DNA of 55,673 nucleotides from Anaerolineae bacterium (lineage in GTDB: Bacteria > Chloroflexota > Anaerolineae > Aggregatilineales > UBA2796). A program made the position numbers and the translations under genes. The stretch covers positions 1-55,673 of the forward strand of contig JAHBVJ010000041.1 of NCBI GenBank assembly GCA_019637615.1, in the 5' to 3' direction. Shown one piece after another: positions 26,212-33,588 of this stretch (its first letter is position 1; the number at the start of each line of letters is the position of its first letter). Below the pieces are notes generated by a model that worked only from the letters and a program-made list of their open reading frames with translations, had not been told where the DNA came from and did not search any database.

Positions 26212-27117
26212 TTACAGCGACAATTCGATCTGCTGTGCGCCCGTGCCGACCTCTTGCTTGGCACGCCGCACCTGCTCGATGGACTGTTCGGCGTCGGCAA
26301 GGCTGACACGTCCCGATCCGCGTTCGACGGCGGTGGAGGCGGCGAGGATCACGACGTTGAGCACATCGCCACCGCTGAGGCCAAGACTGCGACTCGCCAG
26401 CGCTTCCGGCGTCACATCAGGATCGCGCGGGAGTTTGGCTGGTAAGTGCAGTTTCCACAAACGCACAAGCGACGATTCGTCCGGCAGCGGGAACTGCACA
26501 TGGGCGAGAATGCGCCGCACGAAGGCGGGATCGTAATTCGAGGCGAGGTTGGTGGCGAACAGCACCACACCCTCGAAGTTATCGAGCTGCAACAGCAACG
26601 TGCTGCGCGAGACGTTCACGCCGTAGTCAGCGGCTTGCGTGATGTTGGTGGCGCGGCGGCTCAACATCGAGTCGGCTTCATCGAAGAACAGCACGGCGTT
26701 GGCTTCTTTGGCGGCCTCGAACGCCGCCACGATATTCTTGGGCGTGTCACCCACGAAGCGCGACTCGACCTGCGCATAATCCACGCGGATCAGCGGACGC
26801 CCCAGATGTGAGGCGATGGCTTCCGCCGCGAAACTTTTGCCCGTGCCCGGTGGCCCGTACAGATTGATGGCGATCCCGCGCCCTTCAGGGTGGATCGTCT
26901 CCAAGCCCCATTCGTGGTAGAGCTTGTCGTGATATTGGATTTTGGCGAGCGCCGTCCGCAGTTGACGGTCGGTTTCCGCGCCAAGGACGAGATCGCTGAG
27001 TTGGCGGCGCGGCGTTTCGGATACGAAGATATTCATGGGCGCGTTCAAGTCCTCTGCGGGCGCATCAGCCGCGTTTTTACTCCGAGCGTCGGACAACCAA
27101 TCGATAGGTGGGGGCAT
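26212..27117 (-). CDS. AAA+ ATPase, last gene of the DUF4349 operon
   Basis: The 301-residue ATPase has Walker A GPPGTGKS (88-95), the pore-type segment RVDYAQVESRFVGDTPKNI (111-129), Walker B LFFDEAD (143-149), sensor 1 VVLFATN and a trailing lid helix region with SGGDVLNVV. It is close to the FtsH/Vps4-like classic AAA clade, with no protease, substrate-capture or membrane part of its own. GAAGG lies 6 nt before the ATG, supporting a 41-nt overlap with the upstream gene. I infer it remodels or is recruited by the membrane proteins of the operon; substrate unknown. Confidence 0.85.
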   Translation of the reverse strand: MPPPIDWLSDARSKNAADAPAEDLNAPMNIFVSETPRRQLSDLVLGAETDRQLRTALAKIQYHDKLYHEWGLETIHPEGRGIAINLYGPPGTGKSFAAEAIASHLGRPLIRVDYAQVESRFVGDTPKNIVAAFEAAKEANAVLFFDEADSMLSRRATNITQAADYGVNVSRSTLLLQLDNFEGVVLFATNLASNYDPAFVRRILAHVQFPLPDESSLVRLWKLHLPAKLPRDPDVTPEALASRSLGLSGGDVLNVVILAASTAVERGSGRVSLADAEQSIEQVRRAKQEVGTGAQQIELSL

Positions 27118-27478
27118 TTTGTACCTTCATCGAACCAACGGACAATTCATAGCGCAGCATTTCGCCCGATTCTAGCTTGGATAAGACTTCGGCGGGCAGG
27201 CTCTCGCGGTTGACTCGCTTGACCTCTTCCACCGAGACGCTTTCGTGCGTTTCGGTATTCTCGAAGACAGCCTTCATGGTCGCCGTGAACAACCGCTGAC
27301 CGTTCACGATCATGCGGTCAAGCACGACCAAGCCATTCTGGATCACATGCGCGACGGGGCCGAGCTGCGTGCTGGCGCGATGCACGAGATCCGCCAGCCA
27401 ATTCTGGATCGCCGCCCAGAACGCGACAACGCCGACGATGGCGATGCCCGCACCGAGCAGCGGAATGAGCATATTCAT
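27077..27478 (-). CDS. Small membrane-anchored protein of the DUF4349/AAA operon
   Basis: A 133-residue protein with one N-terminal helix (LIPLLGAGIAIVGVVAFWAAI), an amphipathic helical middle, and a C-terminal beta-rich tail with RESLPAEVLSKLESGEMLRYELSV. That tail is a divergent relative of the ELP-DVRE motif in two other proteins of the operon. It overlaps the DUF4349 gene by 4 nt and the AAA gene by 41 nt, so its production is tightly tied to both. Family unknown. Confidence 0.7.
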   Translation of the reverse strand: MNMLIPLLGAGIAIVGVVAFWAAIQNWLADLVHRASTQLGPVAHVIQNGLVVLDRMIVNGQRLFTATMKAVFENTETHESVSVEEVKRVNRESLPAEVLSKLESGEMLRYELSVGSMKVQNAPTYRLVVRRSE

Positions 27479-28458
27479 GAATTTTCACCCTCTACCTTAT
27501 TGATTGGCTTGCGGCGGTTGACGATCCGGTACACAAGGTAGCTCGGAACGCCGACCAAGATCGCTGTCGGCAGCACGACGATGACCGACCAGACGACGAC
27601 GCTGATCAGGAATTGCAGCACGAATACCAGCGCATTGCCCGCATCGCCCGCGACTTTATCCAACTGCCAGCCGCGATATTCGGGCGTCGGCGTGATGGTC
27701 GTGGTGGGCGTGGGCGGCGGATCGGTCTGCATCGTCACGCGGATCGAGGAGAAGGCAGCGGACTGTTCCATGTAGCCAAGCCGCCCTTTGATCTGCTCGA
27801 TCTCCCCGCGCACCGACACCAATTGTTCATAGACCTTCAGCACTTCTTCGGTGTTGGTGGCACCTTCGAGAAATGTTCGCATCTGCGCTTCGGCGACTTC
27901 CAAGTTCTTGAGGCGACTCTGCGCGTCGGCGTATTGATCGGTGACATCGGTGCCGATCACGGTATCACTGAGCAGCGTCTTGGCTTCGGCCTTGATCAAG
28001 GTCAGTGCGTCCAGCAGCCGTTCGGCGGGCACACGGACGCCGATCACGGCTTGTTGAATGCTGCCGTTCTTCACCACGTTGGATTCGATGATCCAGCCGC
28101 CATTTTCTTCCACCCATGCCGTGATTTTGTTGACGGTCGCGTTGGGATCAGCGACTACCATCGAGACTTCGGCATTCTTGATGATCAGGCGGCGCTGCTG
28201 CGACTTGGCGGCACTGTCGCTGCCCGTACTCGACGTGTTCGCGGGGCCAGCGGGTGGAGGCGTACCGACAGCCCCAATGGGCGTGCTAGCGATGTTCACC
28301 GCTGATGTGCTTATTGCGGCGATGGGAGCTACGCGCAAGCTCGACCCGCCTATGAGTCCCGAACTAAAAGACATCATTATGAGGAAACCAAGCAAGATGA
28401 GAAGCAGAAAGCCCGCGATAAAGGCGGTTCGGGTACGGCTGTCAGCTATGGCTTTCAT
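27475..28458 (-). CDS. DUF4349 membrane protein, second copy
   Basis: A 327-residue DUF4349 protein. It has an N-terminal helix (AFIAGFLLLILLGFLIMM), an exported DUF4349 domain with RLIIKNAEVSMVVADPNATV, ITAWVEENGGWIIESNV, and the coiled-coil hairpin YADAQSRLKNLEVAEAQMRTF ... VSVRGEIEQIKGRLGYMEQ, and a C-terminal helix near 284-306. DUF4349 proteins are lipoprotein- or membrane-bound and mostly uncharacterised. The ATG at 28458 has GGGAG 5 nt upstream and overlaps the first copy by 17 nt; the longer frame upstream has no Shine-Dalgarno. It is a tandem paralogue of its neighbour. Confidence 0.88.
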   Translation of the reverse strand: MKAIADSRTRTAFIAGFLLLILLGFLIMMSFSSGLIGGSSLRVAPIAAISTSAVNIASTPIGAVGTPPPAGPANTSSTGSDSAAKSQQRRLIIKNAEVSMVVADPNATVNKITAWVEENGGWIIESNVVKNGSIQQAVIGVRVPAERLLDALTLIKAEAKTLLSDTVIGTDVTDQYADAQSRLKNLEVAEAQMRTFLEGATNTEEVLKVYEQLVSVRGEIEQIKGRLGYMEQSAAFSSIRVTMQTDPPPTPTTTITPTPEYRGWQLDKVAGDAGNALVFVLQFLISVVVWSVIVVLPTAILVGVPSYLVYRIVNRRKPINKVEGENS

Positions 28459-29518
28459 CTTGGCTCCCTGCGGCAGCATTAGTGTCGCGGCGGCGACGGG
28501 TAACACGATAGATTACCAACGCTGGTATGAAGAAGACCAACGCTACAGGCACGCCAACTACAAGCGCCCAGACGAGTACTCCGATCAAGGTTTGGAAGAT
28601 GGAGACCAAGGCATCACCCGCCTGAGTCGCCACGCGCTCGATGCGCCAGCCCTTCGGTTCCGGCGTGGGCGACGGCGTCCATGTCGGTGTGATGGTGGGT
28701 GTCAACGTGGGCGGGAGTTCCATTTGCAGCGTCACTTTGACCAGAGAATAGGCAGCGGATTGTTCCAACAACTGCATCCGACCTTTGATCTGCTCGATCT
28801 GCCCGCGAATCGAGGTGAGCTGTCCGTAAACCGTGAGCACATCTTGCGTCGTGGTGGCTTTTTCCATGATCGCGCGGAGCTGCGACTCTGCCGATTCAAG
28901 ATTGGTCAGTTGGCTTTGCGCATCGGCATATTCGGCAGTTACATCGGCTCCTGTGATCGCCTCCGTGAGCATCTTTTTGGCTTCACGTTTGACGGCGATG
29001 AACGCATTATTCAATTCCGCTGCTGGTACGCGGATAGCCATCACGGCTTGCTGCACGTCGTTGTAAACCACCACATTCGACTCTACGATCCAACCGCCAT
29101 TTTCTTCCGCCCACGCCGTGATCCTGTTGACCGATTCTTGCGGATTCACCACAATCATTGATAGGTCGGCATTCTTAACGACAAGGCGCTGCTGCAAGGC
29201 TTTCTGGCGCTGTTCATTGCTGCCCGCATTGATGGGCGATACGACCCGATCTGAGGTATCGCCGTAACCGCGTGTCATTGTCATTGGCAACATGATCAGT
29301 GGGCCTTGGGTTCCCTGCGGAAAGACGACCGTCAAGTTAATGTCAAGTGCAGGGCTAGTCCCCACCACCTGAAGTGTTGACAATAAGTTCGTATTTGCCG
29401 CCGGTTCTGTCGCTTGCGTGGGTACCTGTGCAGAAACGAAGCCAATCACGCCGATGATGAGTACGGCGAATACGCCCCAATAAAGTGGACGTATGGCGGA
29501 TATGATGGTTCGTTTCAT
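28442..29518 (-). CDS. DUF4349 membrane protein, first copy
   Basis: The 358-residue paralogue begins with a membrane helix (LYWGVFAVLIIGVIGFVSA), then RLVVKNADLSMIVVNPQESV, ITAWAEENGGWIVESNV, a coiled-coil hairpin (YADAQSQLTNLESAESQLRAI ... TSIRGQIEQIKGRMQLLEQSA) and a Pro/Thr linker with TPTITPTWTPSPTPEP before the C-terminal helix and an Arg-rich tail (VTRRRRD). Both termini should face the cytoplasm and the domain the outside. AGGAG precedes the ATG. Tandem DUF4349 copies beside an AAA gene are unusual. Confidence 0.88.
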   Translation of the reverse strand: MKRTIISAIRPLYWGVFAVLIIGVIGFVSAQVPTQATEPAANTNLLSTLQVVGTSPALDINLTVVFPQGTQGPLIMLPMTMTRGYGDTSDRVVSPINAGSNEQRQKALQQRLVVKNADLSMIVVNPQESVNRITAWAEENGGWIVESNVVVYNDVQQAVMAIRVPAAELNNAFIAVKREAKKMLTEAITGADVTAEYADAQSQLTNLESAESQLRAIMEKATTTQDVLTVYGQLTSIRGQIEQIKGRMQLLEQSAAYSLVKVTLQMELPPTLTPTITPTWTPSPTPEPKGWRIERVATQAGDALVSIFQTLIGVLVWALVVGVPVALVFFIPALVIYRVTRRRRDTNAAAGSQDESHS

Positions 29519-29541
29519 GTGGTCTCCTCGTGTTGATCCCG

Positions 29542-30042
29542 TTACTGCGGGATGGCGTAACCCAAGGTCACTGGCTCACGGGCGCGGATCAAGCGCTCAC
29601 GCACGTCGTTGGGAATCTCCTGCCATGTGATCTCGCGCTCGGCACGCCAGCGCAAAATCTGGGGTAGTTTGCCGTTCAACTGCTTGGGCGACATGTACGC
29701 CTCGATCTCAAGATACTGCTTGCCTTCGCGCTGCGAGAAGGTGACTTTGGCATCAACCAGCGTTTCGCGCACCACGCGGGCGATCTCAGGGTAGGAATCG
29801 GCCTCACCGAGCAGGACGCGCGTAGCGGTATCTACGTTGATGTCGCCGCGAGTCTCGTGCAGCCAGTAGGCCAAGCGCTCGGAAACCCAGACATCGACAT
29901 ATTCACGATAGGTCTTGTCGGTATGTTCGAGCGTATCACGAATCTGGCGTCCGCCGATGCCAAAGAGCCGCAGTATCCCTTGAAAGAGCGCCTGCGCCAA
30001 GCCGAGCAAGCAGCCTAATTGTCCATTCGATTGTTGATTCAT
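29542..30042 (-). CDS. Unknown protein with W-x-E-I-P-x-D-V-R-E C-terminus, DUF4349/AAA operon
   Basis: A 166-residue protein with a short Gly/Leu-rich N-terminus (GQLGCLLGLAQALFQGILRLFGIGG) that is amphipathic or weakly membrane-binding, a central helical segment (YREYVDVWVSERLAYW), and a C-terminal beta-rich part ending ITWQEIPNDVRERLIR. That ending matches the upstream gene's VPWHELPDDVREKFIRR. It lies 23 nt upstream of the first DUF4349 gene and 15 nt downstream of the related gene. No known family recognised. Confidence 0.7.
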   Translation of the reverse strand: MNQQSNGQLGCLLGLAQALFQGILRLFGIGGRQIRDTLEHTDKTYREYVDVWVSERLAYWLHETRGDINVDTATRVLLGEADSYPEIARVVRETLVDAKVTFSQREGKQYLEIEAYMSPKQLNGKLPQILRWRAEREITWQEIPNDVRERLIRAREPVTLGYAIPQ

Positions 30043-30057
30043 GTTTTCCCCTAGACG

Positions 30058-30483
30058 TTATTGTCTCATCTTTAGTTCCAACTCGACAGTCGAGGTTTGA
30101 CGGCGGATGAATTTCTCGCGCACGTCATCGGGCAGCTCATGCCACGGCACGACTTCCGCCGCTTCGACCTTGACGATCTCGCCATCAGGCTGTTGCAGTT
30201 CGGCTTGCACGACGCGCTCATGCTCACGCCCGCCCAAAAGCTGCCGGAACACGATGCGGGCCTTGACGAGACGCGCTTGCAGCGTCTCCAACGCGCGTTG
30301 GAAGGCGATCATGAGCCGATCTCCGCCCGCGAGGATGAGCAAGAAGGCTTCGCGCACATCTTCCCCGAAATACTGCTCTAACCACGCGGCGATGTGCTGG
30401 TTCGCCCATGTCACGATCTTCTGCCAGAAAGCGACGGACAGCGCTACCATGAGACCTGCCGCCGCGACCACTACCCATACCAT
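30058..30483 (-). CDS. Membrane-anchored protein with W-x-E-L-P-D-D-V-R-E C-terminus, first gene of the DUF4349/AAA operon
   Basis: A 141-residue protein with an N-terminal helix (VWVVVAAAGLMVALSVAFW), a helical middle with YFGEDVREAFLLILAGGDRLMIAFQRALETLQ, a basic stretch, and a C-terminal beta part with VPWHELPDDVREKFIRR. The layout is parallel to the genes at 29542 and 27077, so three of the six operon proteins appear to be distant paralogues. It probably reads first in the operon. Role unknown. Confidence 0.7.
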   Translation of the reverse strand: MVWVVVAAAGLMVALSVAFWQKIVTWANQHIAAWLEQYFGEDVREAFLLILAGGDRLMIAFQRALETLQARLVKARIVFRQLLGGREHERVVQAELQQPDGEIVKVEAAEVVPWHELPDDVREKFIRRQTSTVELELKMRQ

Positions 30484-30534
30484 AGTCCTGCTCCACGCTG
30501 ATGCGATGTTGAGCGCGAAGGGCTGTGAGACTTG

Positions 30535-30580
30535 CCCTCATCCCCTGACCCCTTCTCCCGCAAGGCGAAGGGGAGAAGCC
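30535..30580. repeat. REP-like palindrome CCCTCA-CCCC type
   Basis: Starts CCCTCATCCCCTGACC and folds as CTTCTCCC ... GGGAGAAG. The rest of the 340-bp gap between the operon start and the L,D-transpeptidase shows no gene. Other copies lie at 31976, 32336 and 33071, with reverse copies at 14401-14564. Confidence 0.6.
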
Positions 30581-30823
30581 GTAAGGCGGAACAACCTGAG
30601 CGCTCATCGATTTCTTACCATCATATACGGAATCTTGCCGGACAAGTTGCCGCGTGACCGGAAGAAGGGATGGGATCAGCCAGCTATTGGGTTGGGATCG
30701 GGGCGGTGATACGCTGGAAGCGCATGACGGCTGACTGATGCTTTCTCTACGCCTGTTGTAATGCATCCCCGATGTTTTGTAGAATTGCGGAAAGCTCTGA
30801 TAGTAACAATAGCAGGATTGGTT

Positions 30824-31927
30824 ATGACCCGAAAGACACTGACTATTCTCGTGGCGCTGGTCGGTTTGATCGGCGCGATGTTCGTCCCCACTTCCCCCGC
30901 CAACGCGCTGACATTTGACCCGACGGTGTGCGCTAAGGACAACGCGGGCAAGCAGTTGTCCGCCGCGTGCGCGGCCATGATCGCGGCTTTCCCGACGCCG
31001 CCCGATGTCAAGCAGATCGCCATTGACGGCGCGACGATGGAGCATTACAGTTTCTGGAAGGTTGGCCCGCAACCAACGCCAACGTATGACGCGCCGAATG
31101 GCAACGTGGTTGGCGAGATTCCACAGGGATTCAACTTCGTCAACGCGATTGACACGAGCGTGGACGGCTGGCTGCGCATCGAGGGCGGGCGCTGGATCAA
31201 CCGTGAGCAGGCCAAGTACAGCGAACCGTCGTTGTGGCGCGGCGTCGAGATCACGGACGGCTTGAAGTATCCGTTCGCGATTGTGCTGGACAAGAGCTAC
31301 GTGTTCACCTCGGAGTATCCGGGTGGCCCCGCCTCCAAGAACACCAACCGCTTCCTGAAGCGCTATGAACTGGTCAACCTGTTCGCGACGGCGAAAGATG
31401 CCGAGGGCTGGAATTGGTACATGATCGGCCCGAATCAGTGGGTGAAGCAGGTGTTCATCGCGATGGTGGAAACGACCAAGCGCCCCGATACGGTCAGCGG
31501 GCGGTGGGTCGGCGTTGACCTGTACGAGCAGACGCTGGTCGCTTATGAAGACGATAAGCCGGTGTTCGCGACGCTGGTCGCCAGCGGGGTGCCGCCGCAC
31601 GATACCACCGAAGGCGTCTTCAAGGTGTGGGCGAAGATGGATCGCGATGGGATGTCCGGCGCTACGGGTGCGCCGAGCGCCTATGCCCTGCAAAGCGTGC
31701 CGTGGGTGATGTACTTCAACGAGAGCTACAGCTTGCATGGTACGTACTGGCATGACCTGTTCGGGTATCGGCAGAGTCACGGTTGCGTCAACATGAGCAT
31801 CAGCGATGCGCGTTACATCTACAAATGGTTCGCCGGAGCGACGCCGGACAAAGACGGCAACATCGTGAATCAGGTGTACGTGTACAGTTCTGGCGTGTAC
31901 GGCAGCGGCGTGCTGCGCGATTCGTAA
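30824..31927 (+). CDS. L,D-transpeptidase (YkuD family), exported
   Basis: A 367-residue peptidoglycan cross-linking or anchoring enzyme. The signal peptide (LTILVALVGLIGAMFVPTSPANA, cleavage near 27) exports it. The C-terminal catalytic domain starts RWVGVDLYEQTLVAYEDDKPV and has HGTYWHDLFGYRQSHGCVNM with the nucleophile Cys (S-H-G-C-V-N-M). The middle, WLRIEGGRWINREQ, resembles an SH3-like surface. The ATG at 30824 has AGGA 7 nt upstream; a longer frame without such a site is rejected. Length is typical. Confidence 0.93.
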   Translation: MTRKTLTILVALVGLIGAMFVPTSPANALTFDPTVCAKDNAGKQLSAACAAMIAAFPTPPDVKQIAIDGATMEHYSFWKVGPQPTPTYDAPNGNVVGEIPQGFNFVNAIDTSVDGWLRIEGGRWINREQAKYSEPSLWRGVEITDGLKYPFAIVLDKSYVFTSEYPGGPASKNTNRFLKRYELVNLFATAKDAEGWNWYMIGPNQWVKQVFIAMVETTKRPDTVSGRWVGVDLYEQTLVAYEDDKPVFATLVASGVPPHDTTEGVFKVWAKMDRDGMSGATGAPSAYALQSVPWVMYFNESYSLHGTYWHDLFGYRQSHGCVNMSISDARYIYKWFAGATPDKDGNIVNQVYVYSSGVYGSGVLRDS

Positions 31928-31975
31928 GCGCGGTGGCGGTGCTAAGTCCTTAGTCCTGAGTGCTGAGTAGAAGAA

Positions 31976-32000
31976 CCTCACCCCCTGACCGCGACCGCTG
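31976..32000. repeat. REP-like CCTCA-CCCC repeat copy
   Basis: CCTCACCCCCTGACC followed by a GC-rich arm. It is preceded at 31940-31970 by words of the heptamer repeat (AGTCCTTAGTCCTGAGTGCT). From here to 33588 the window is repeat-rich and gene-poor. Confidence 0.5.
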
Positions 32001-32267
32001 CGCGATGCCCGGCGCTTTGCAACGAGGGGGAACCGAGGGACTACCTGATGGGGCAGTGTTAGCGTTGGCACAGGACGCAGCGAGGAATGATCCCGTGTGG
32101 CAATGGGGATGGCGTGATGGTGCGGGATTCGGGGAGCGATGATCCCGAAAATGATCCCGTGTGGGGGCGGAAGGGGAGAAAGTGCTAAGTCAGGAGAAGT
32201 CCTTAGCACCGGAGCGAAAGGGCGGTCGGTAGGCGTTGATTCCCTACGTTGAGCCGACTGGCTCACC

Positions 32268-32698
32268 TTGCGAAATCCGGATAATACTGGATTCGAATGC
32301 GCGGTGACGGTAGTGGGCGATGGGTTGGTGGGAAGCCTCACCCCCGATCCCTCTCCATTGTCATGGAGAGGGGAGTTGACGGAGTCGGCAGTGTCCCAAT
32401 CGTCAGGGTCAGTGAGAATGATGAGGGGGTTGGACGCGATCAGAACGTCGGACGCGGCAGGCATGGGTTCGTCGTCATCGTCGTCAGGATCGGTGAGGAT
32501 GATGCGTACTGTCCCCACTGTATGGTCATTTACAGAGGCGCTATCGATGGGCGCAGGAATCGGGCTGACTTCGCTAACGGCGGGTTCGATTGCAGGCGAC
32601 GGTTCCTCGGCGGGGGTGAAATAGACGCGATAGGGTAGCATCTGGACGGGGAGGTCTTCGAATTCACCGATGGTGATGTTGTCGGGCGACCAAGGCAT
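32268..32698 (-). pseudogene. Truncated gene for an acidic protein with repeated ILTDPDD
   Basis: A strong start: ATG at 32698 with AGGAG 6 nt upstream, encoding MPWSPDNITIGEFEDLPVQM and then VRIILTDPDDDDDE and PLIILTDPDDWDTA, an acidic repeat pair, in the first 110 codons. About 115 codons in, a REP-like palindrome (32336-32375) interrupts it and the frame then runs on, open but meaningless, antisense to the L,D-transpeptidase down to 30224. The real gene is therefore probably cut short by the repeat insertion. Not recognised. Confidence 0.5.
32336..32375. repeat. REP-like CCTCA-CCCC palindrome inside the truncated acidic gene
   Basis: Folds as CCCTCTCC (32349-32356) with GGAGAGGG (32365-32372). 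The same family as at 30535 and 33071. Confidence 0.6.
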
Positions 32699-32725
32699 GG
32701 GGAACTCCTGAAAATAGTCCTTAGT

Positions 32726-32896
32726 GCTGAGTGTTTAGTCCTTAGTACAGAAGCAAAAGACAGTGCTGGGTGCTAGGTGCTAAGTAACGCAGCACGAGAG
32801 CGCGTTGAGTGAAGAAAAGTGCTGAGTGCTTAGTCCTTAGTACAAAGCAAAAGACAGTGCTGAGTGCTAGGTGCAAAGTAAAGAAGCACGAGCGCG
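32726..32896. repeat. Pair of 77-nt direct repeats built from heptamer words
   Basis: Units at 32726-32804 and 32821-32896 share GCTGAGTGTTTAGTCC / GCTGAGTGCTTAGTCC, then TTAGTACA-AAGCAAAAGACA and GCTAGGTGC, each ending in GCACGAG-GCGCG. The words AGTGCTT and AGTCCTT recur throughout, matching the tandem array at 39799. Confidence 0.72.
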
Positions 32897-33015
32897 TACT
32901 AAGGCAATCACGAATGCGGACGGACGATTGATGAAGATGACGACCAAAGCGGGATGGCTGAGGTCGTTTTTTGTTGTGCGAGTAGGATACAACAGGTTTT
33001 CTTAGTTGAACATCC

Positions 33016-33055
33016 TTACATTTGTAAGCTTACATTTGTATACGTACAAATGTAA
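33016..33055. promoter_or_regulatory. Operator-like array of three TTACATTTGTA boxes
   Basis: Two direct copies of TTACATTTGTA (33016-33026, 33030-33040), spaced 14 nt start to start, then an inverted copy TACAAATGTAA (33045-33055). Boxes two and three form an 11-bp inverted repeat around TACG. This looks like a transcription-factor site cluster, but no regulator gene is adjacent. Confidence 0.5.
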
Positions 33056-33070
33056 GGGGGTACGTGGCAG

Positions 33071-33105
33071 CCCTCACCCCAACCCTTCTTCCGCAGGCGA
33101 GGGGA
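33071..33105. repeat. REP-like CCCTCACCCC repeat copy
   Basis: CCCTCACCCCAACCC followed by a CTTCCGCAGGCGAGGGG arm; fifth recognised member of the family. Confidence 0.5.
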
Positions 33106-33244
33106 TTTGAAAAAGGAAGGGTAGGTCATGATCGGGAATCCGTATTAGAGGGTGAAACTTCGCAAAGAAGGGAACCCGATGGTATGGAAGCTGCAAATAT
33201 TTATCTGGAATCCATATTGCATTGTCAATTGAGTGCATAGTAGG

Positions 33245-33273
33245 TTGATCTGAAAACATTTCAGGTATATACT
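33245..33273 (+). promoter_or_regulatory. Candidate promoter for a short terminated transcript
   Basis: TTGATC (4 of 6) and TATACT (5 of 6) with the optimal 17-nt spacer. It directs transcription toward the hairpin terminator at 33339-33378. Confidence 0.5.
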
Positions 33274-33279
33274 GTTATT

Positions 33280-33387
33280 ACTCATTGTATTTCACCATAG
33301 AATACAGTGAGCAGCTACATAACCACTCCATCGCACCAACCGAAGCTTGGGCAACCGCCCGTGTAGCGTCGGTTTTTTGTTTTTTTA
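33280..33387 (+). ncRNA. Possible ~105-nt leader or small RNA
   Basis: The interval between the promoter at 33245-33273 and an intrinsic terminator. It has no coding frame of note and its end folds as a nested hairpin (GGGC-AACC-GCCC inside ACCGAAGC...GCGTCGGT). It lies about 200 nt upstream of the serine-hydrolase homologue, so it could be an attenuator, a riboswitch-like leader or an independent sRNA. I do not recognise a known RNA class. Confidence 0.35.
33339..33378 (+). terminator. Intrinsic terminator with nested hairpin
   Basis: Outer stem ACCGAAGC (33339-33346) against GCGTCGGT (33366-33373) with one mismatch pair, inner stem GGGC/GCCC around AACC, and two T-runs (six and seven T) after it. 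Confidence 0.72.
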
Positions 33388-33588
33388 CAGCGAGTCCATG
33401 CGCTGTTCCCCGAAAGGAGTGTGATATTGCAGGTTCGTTCCATACAAGTTTCTCCTATTTCCATTGGTGTACAGACGGTGATGAAACAGATTAACAGGCT
33501 GAGACGTTGGAAATAGCGAGATCATCCATTTCATTGGTATCAGGGAGAAGGAGTGTGCGGCTAAGGGCTTATCTTTCAGGAGTCCACT

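Noticed and set aside
30224..32270. Extension of the acidic gene across the L,D-transpeptidase antisense strand
   Set aside because: The L,D-transpeptidase has clear catalytic motifs on the other strand, and the extended protein becomes low-complexity after the REP palindrome.
33074..33259. 61-codon minus-strand frame with IPDKYLQLPYHRVPFF
   Set aside because: No Shine-Dalgarno, ends within a REP-like repeat and shows no family; too weak to call.
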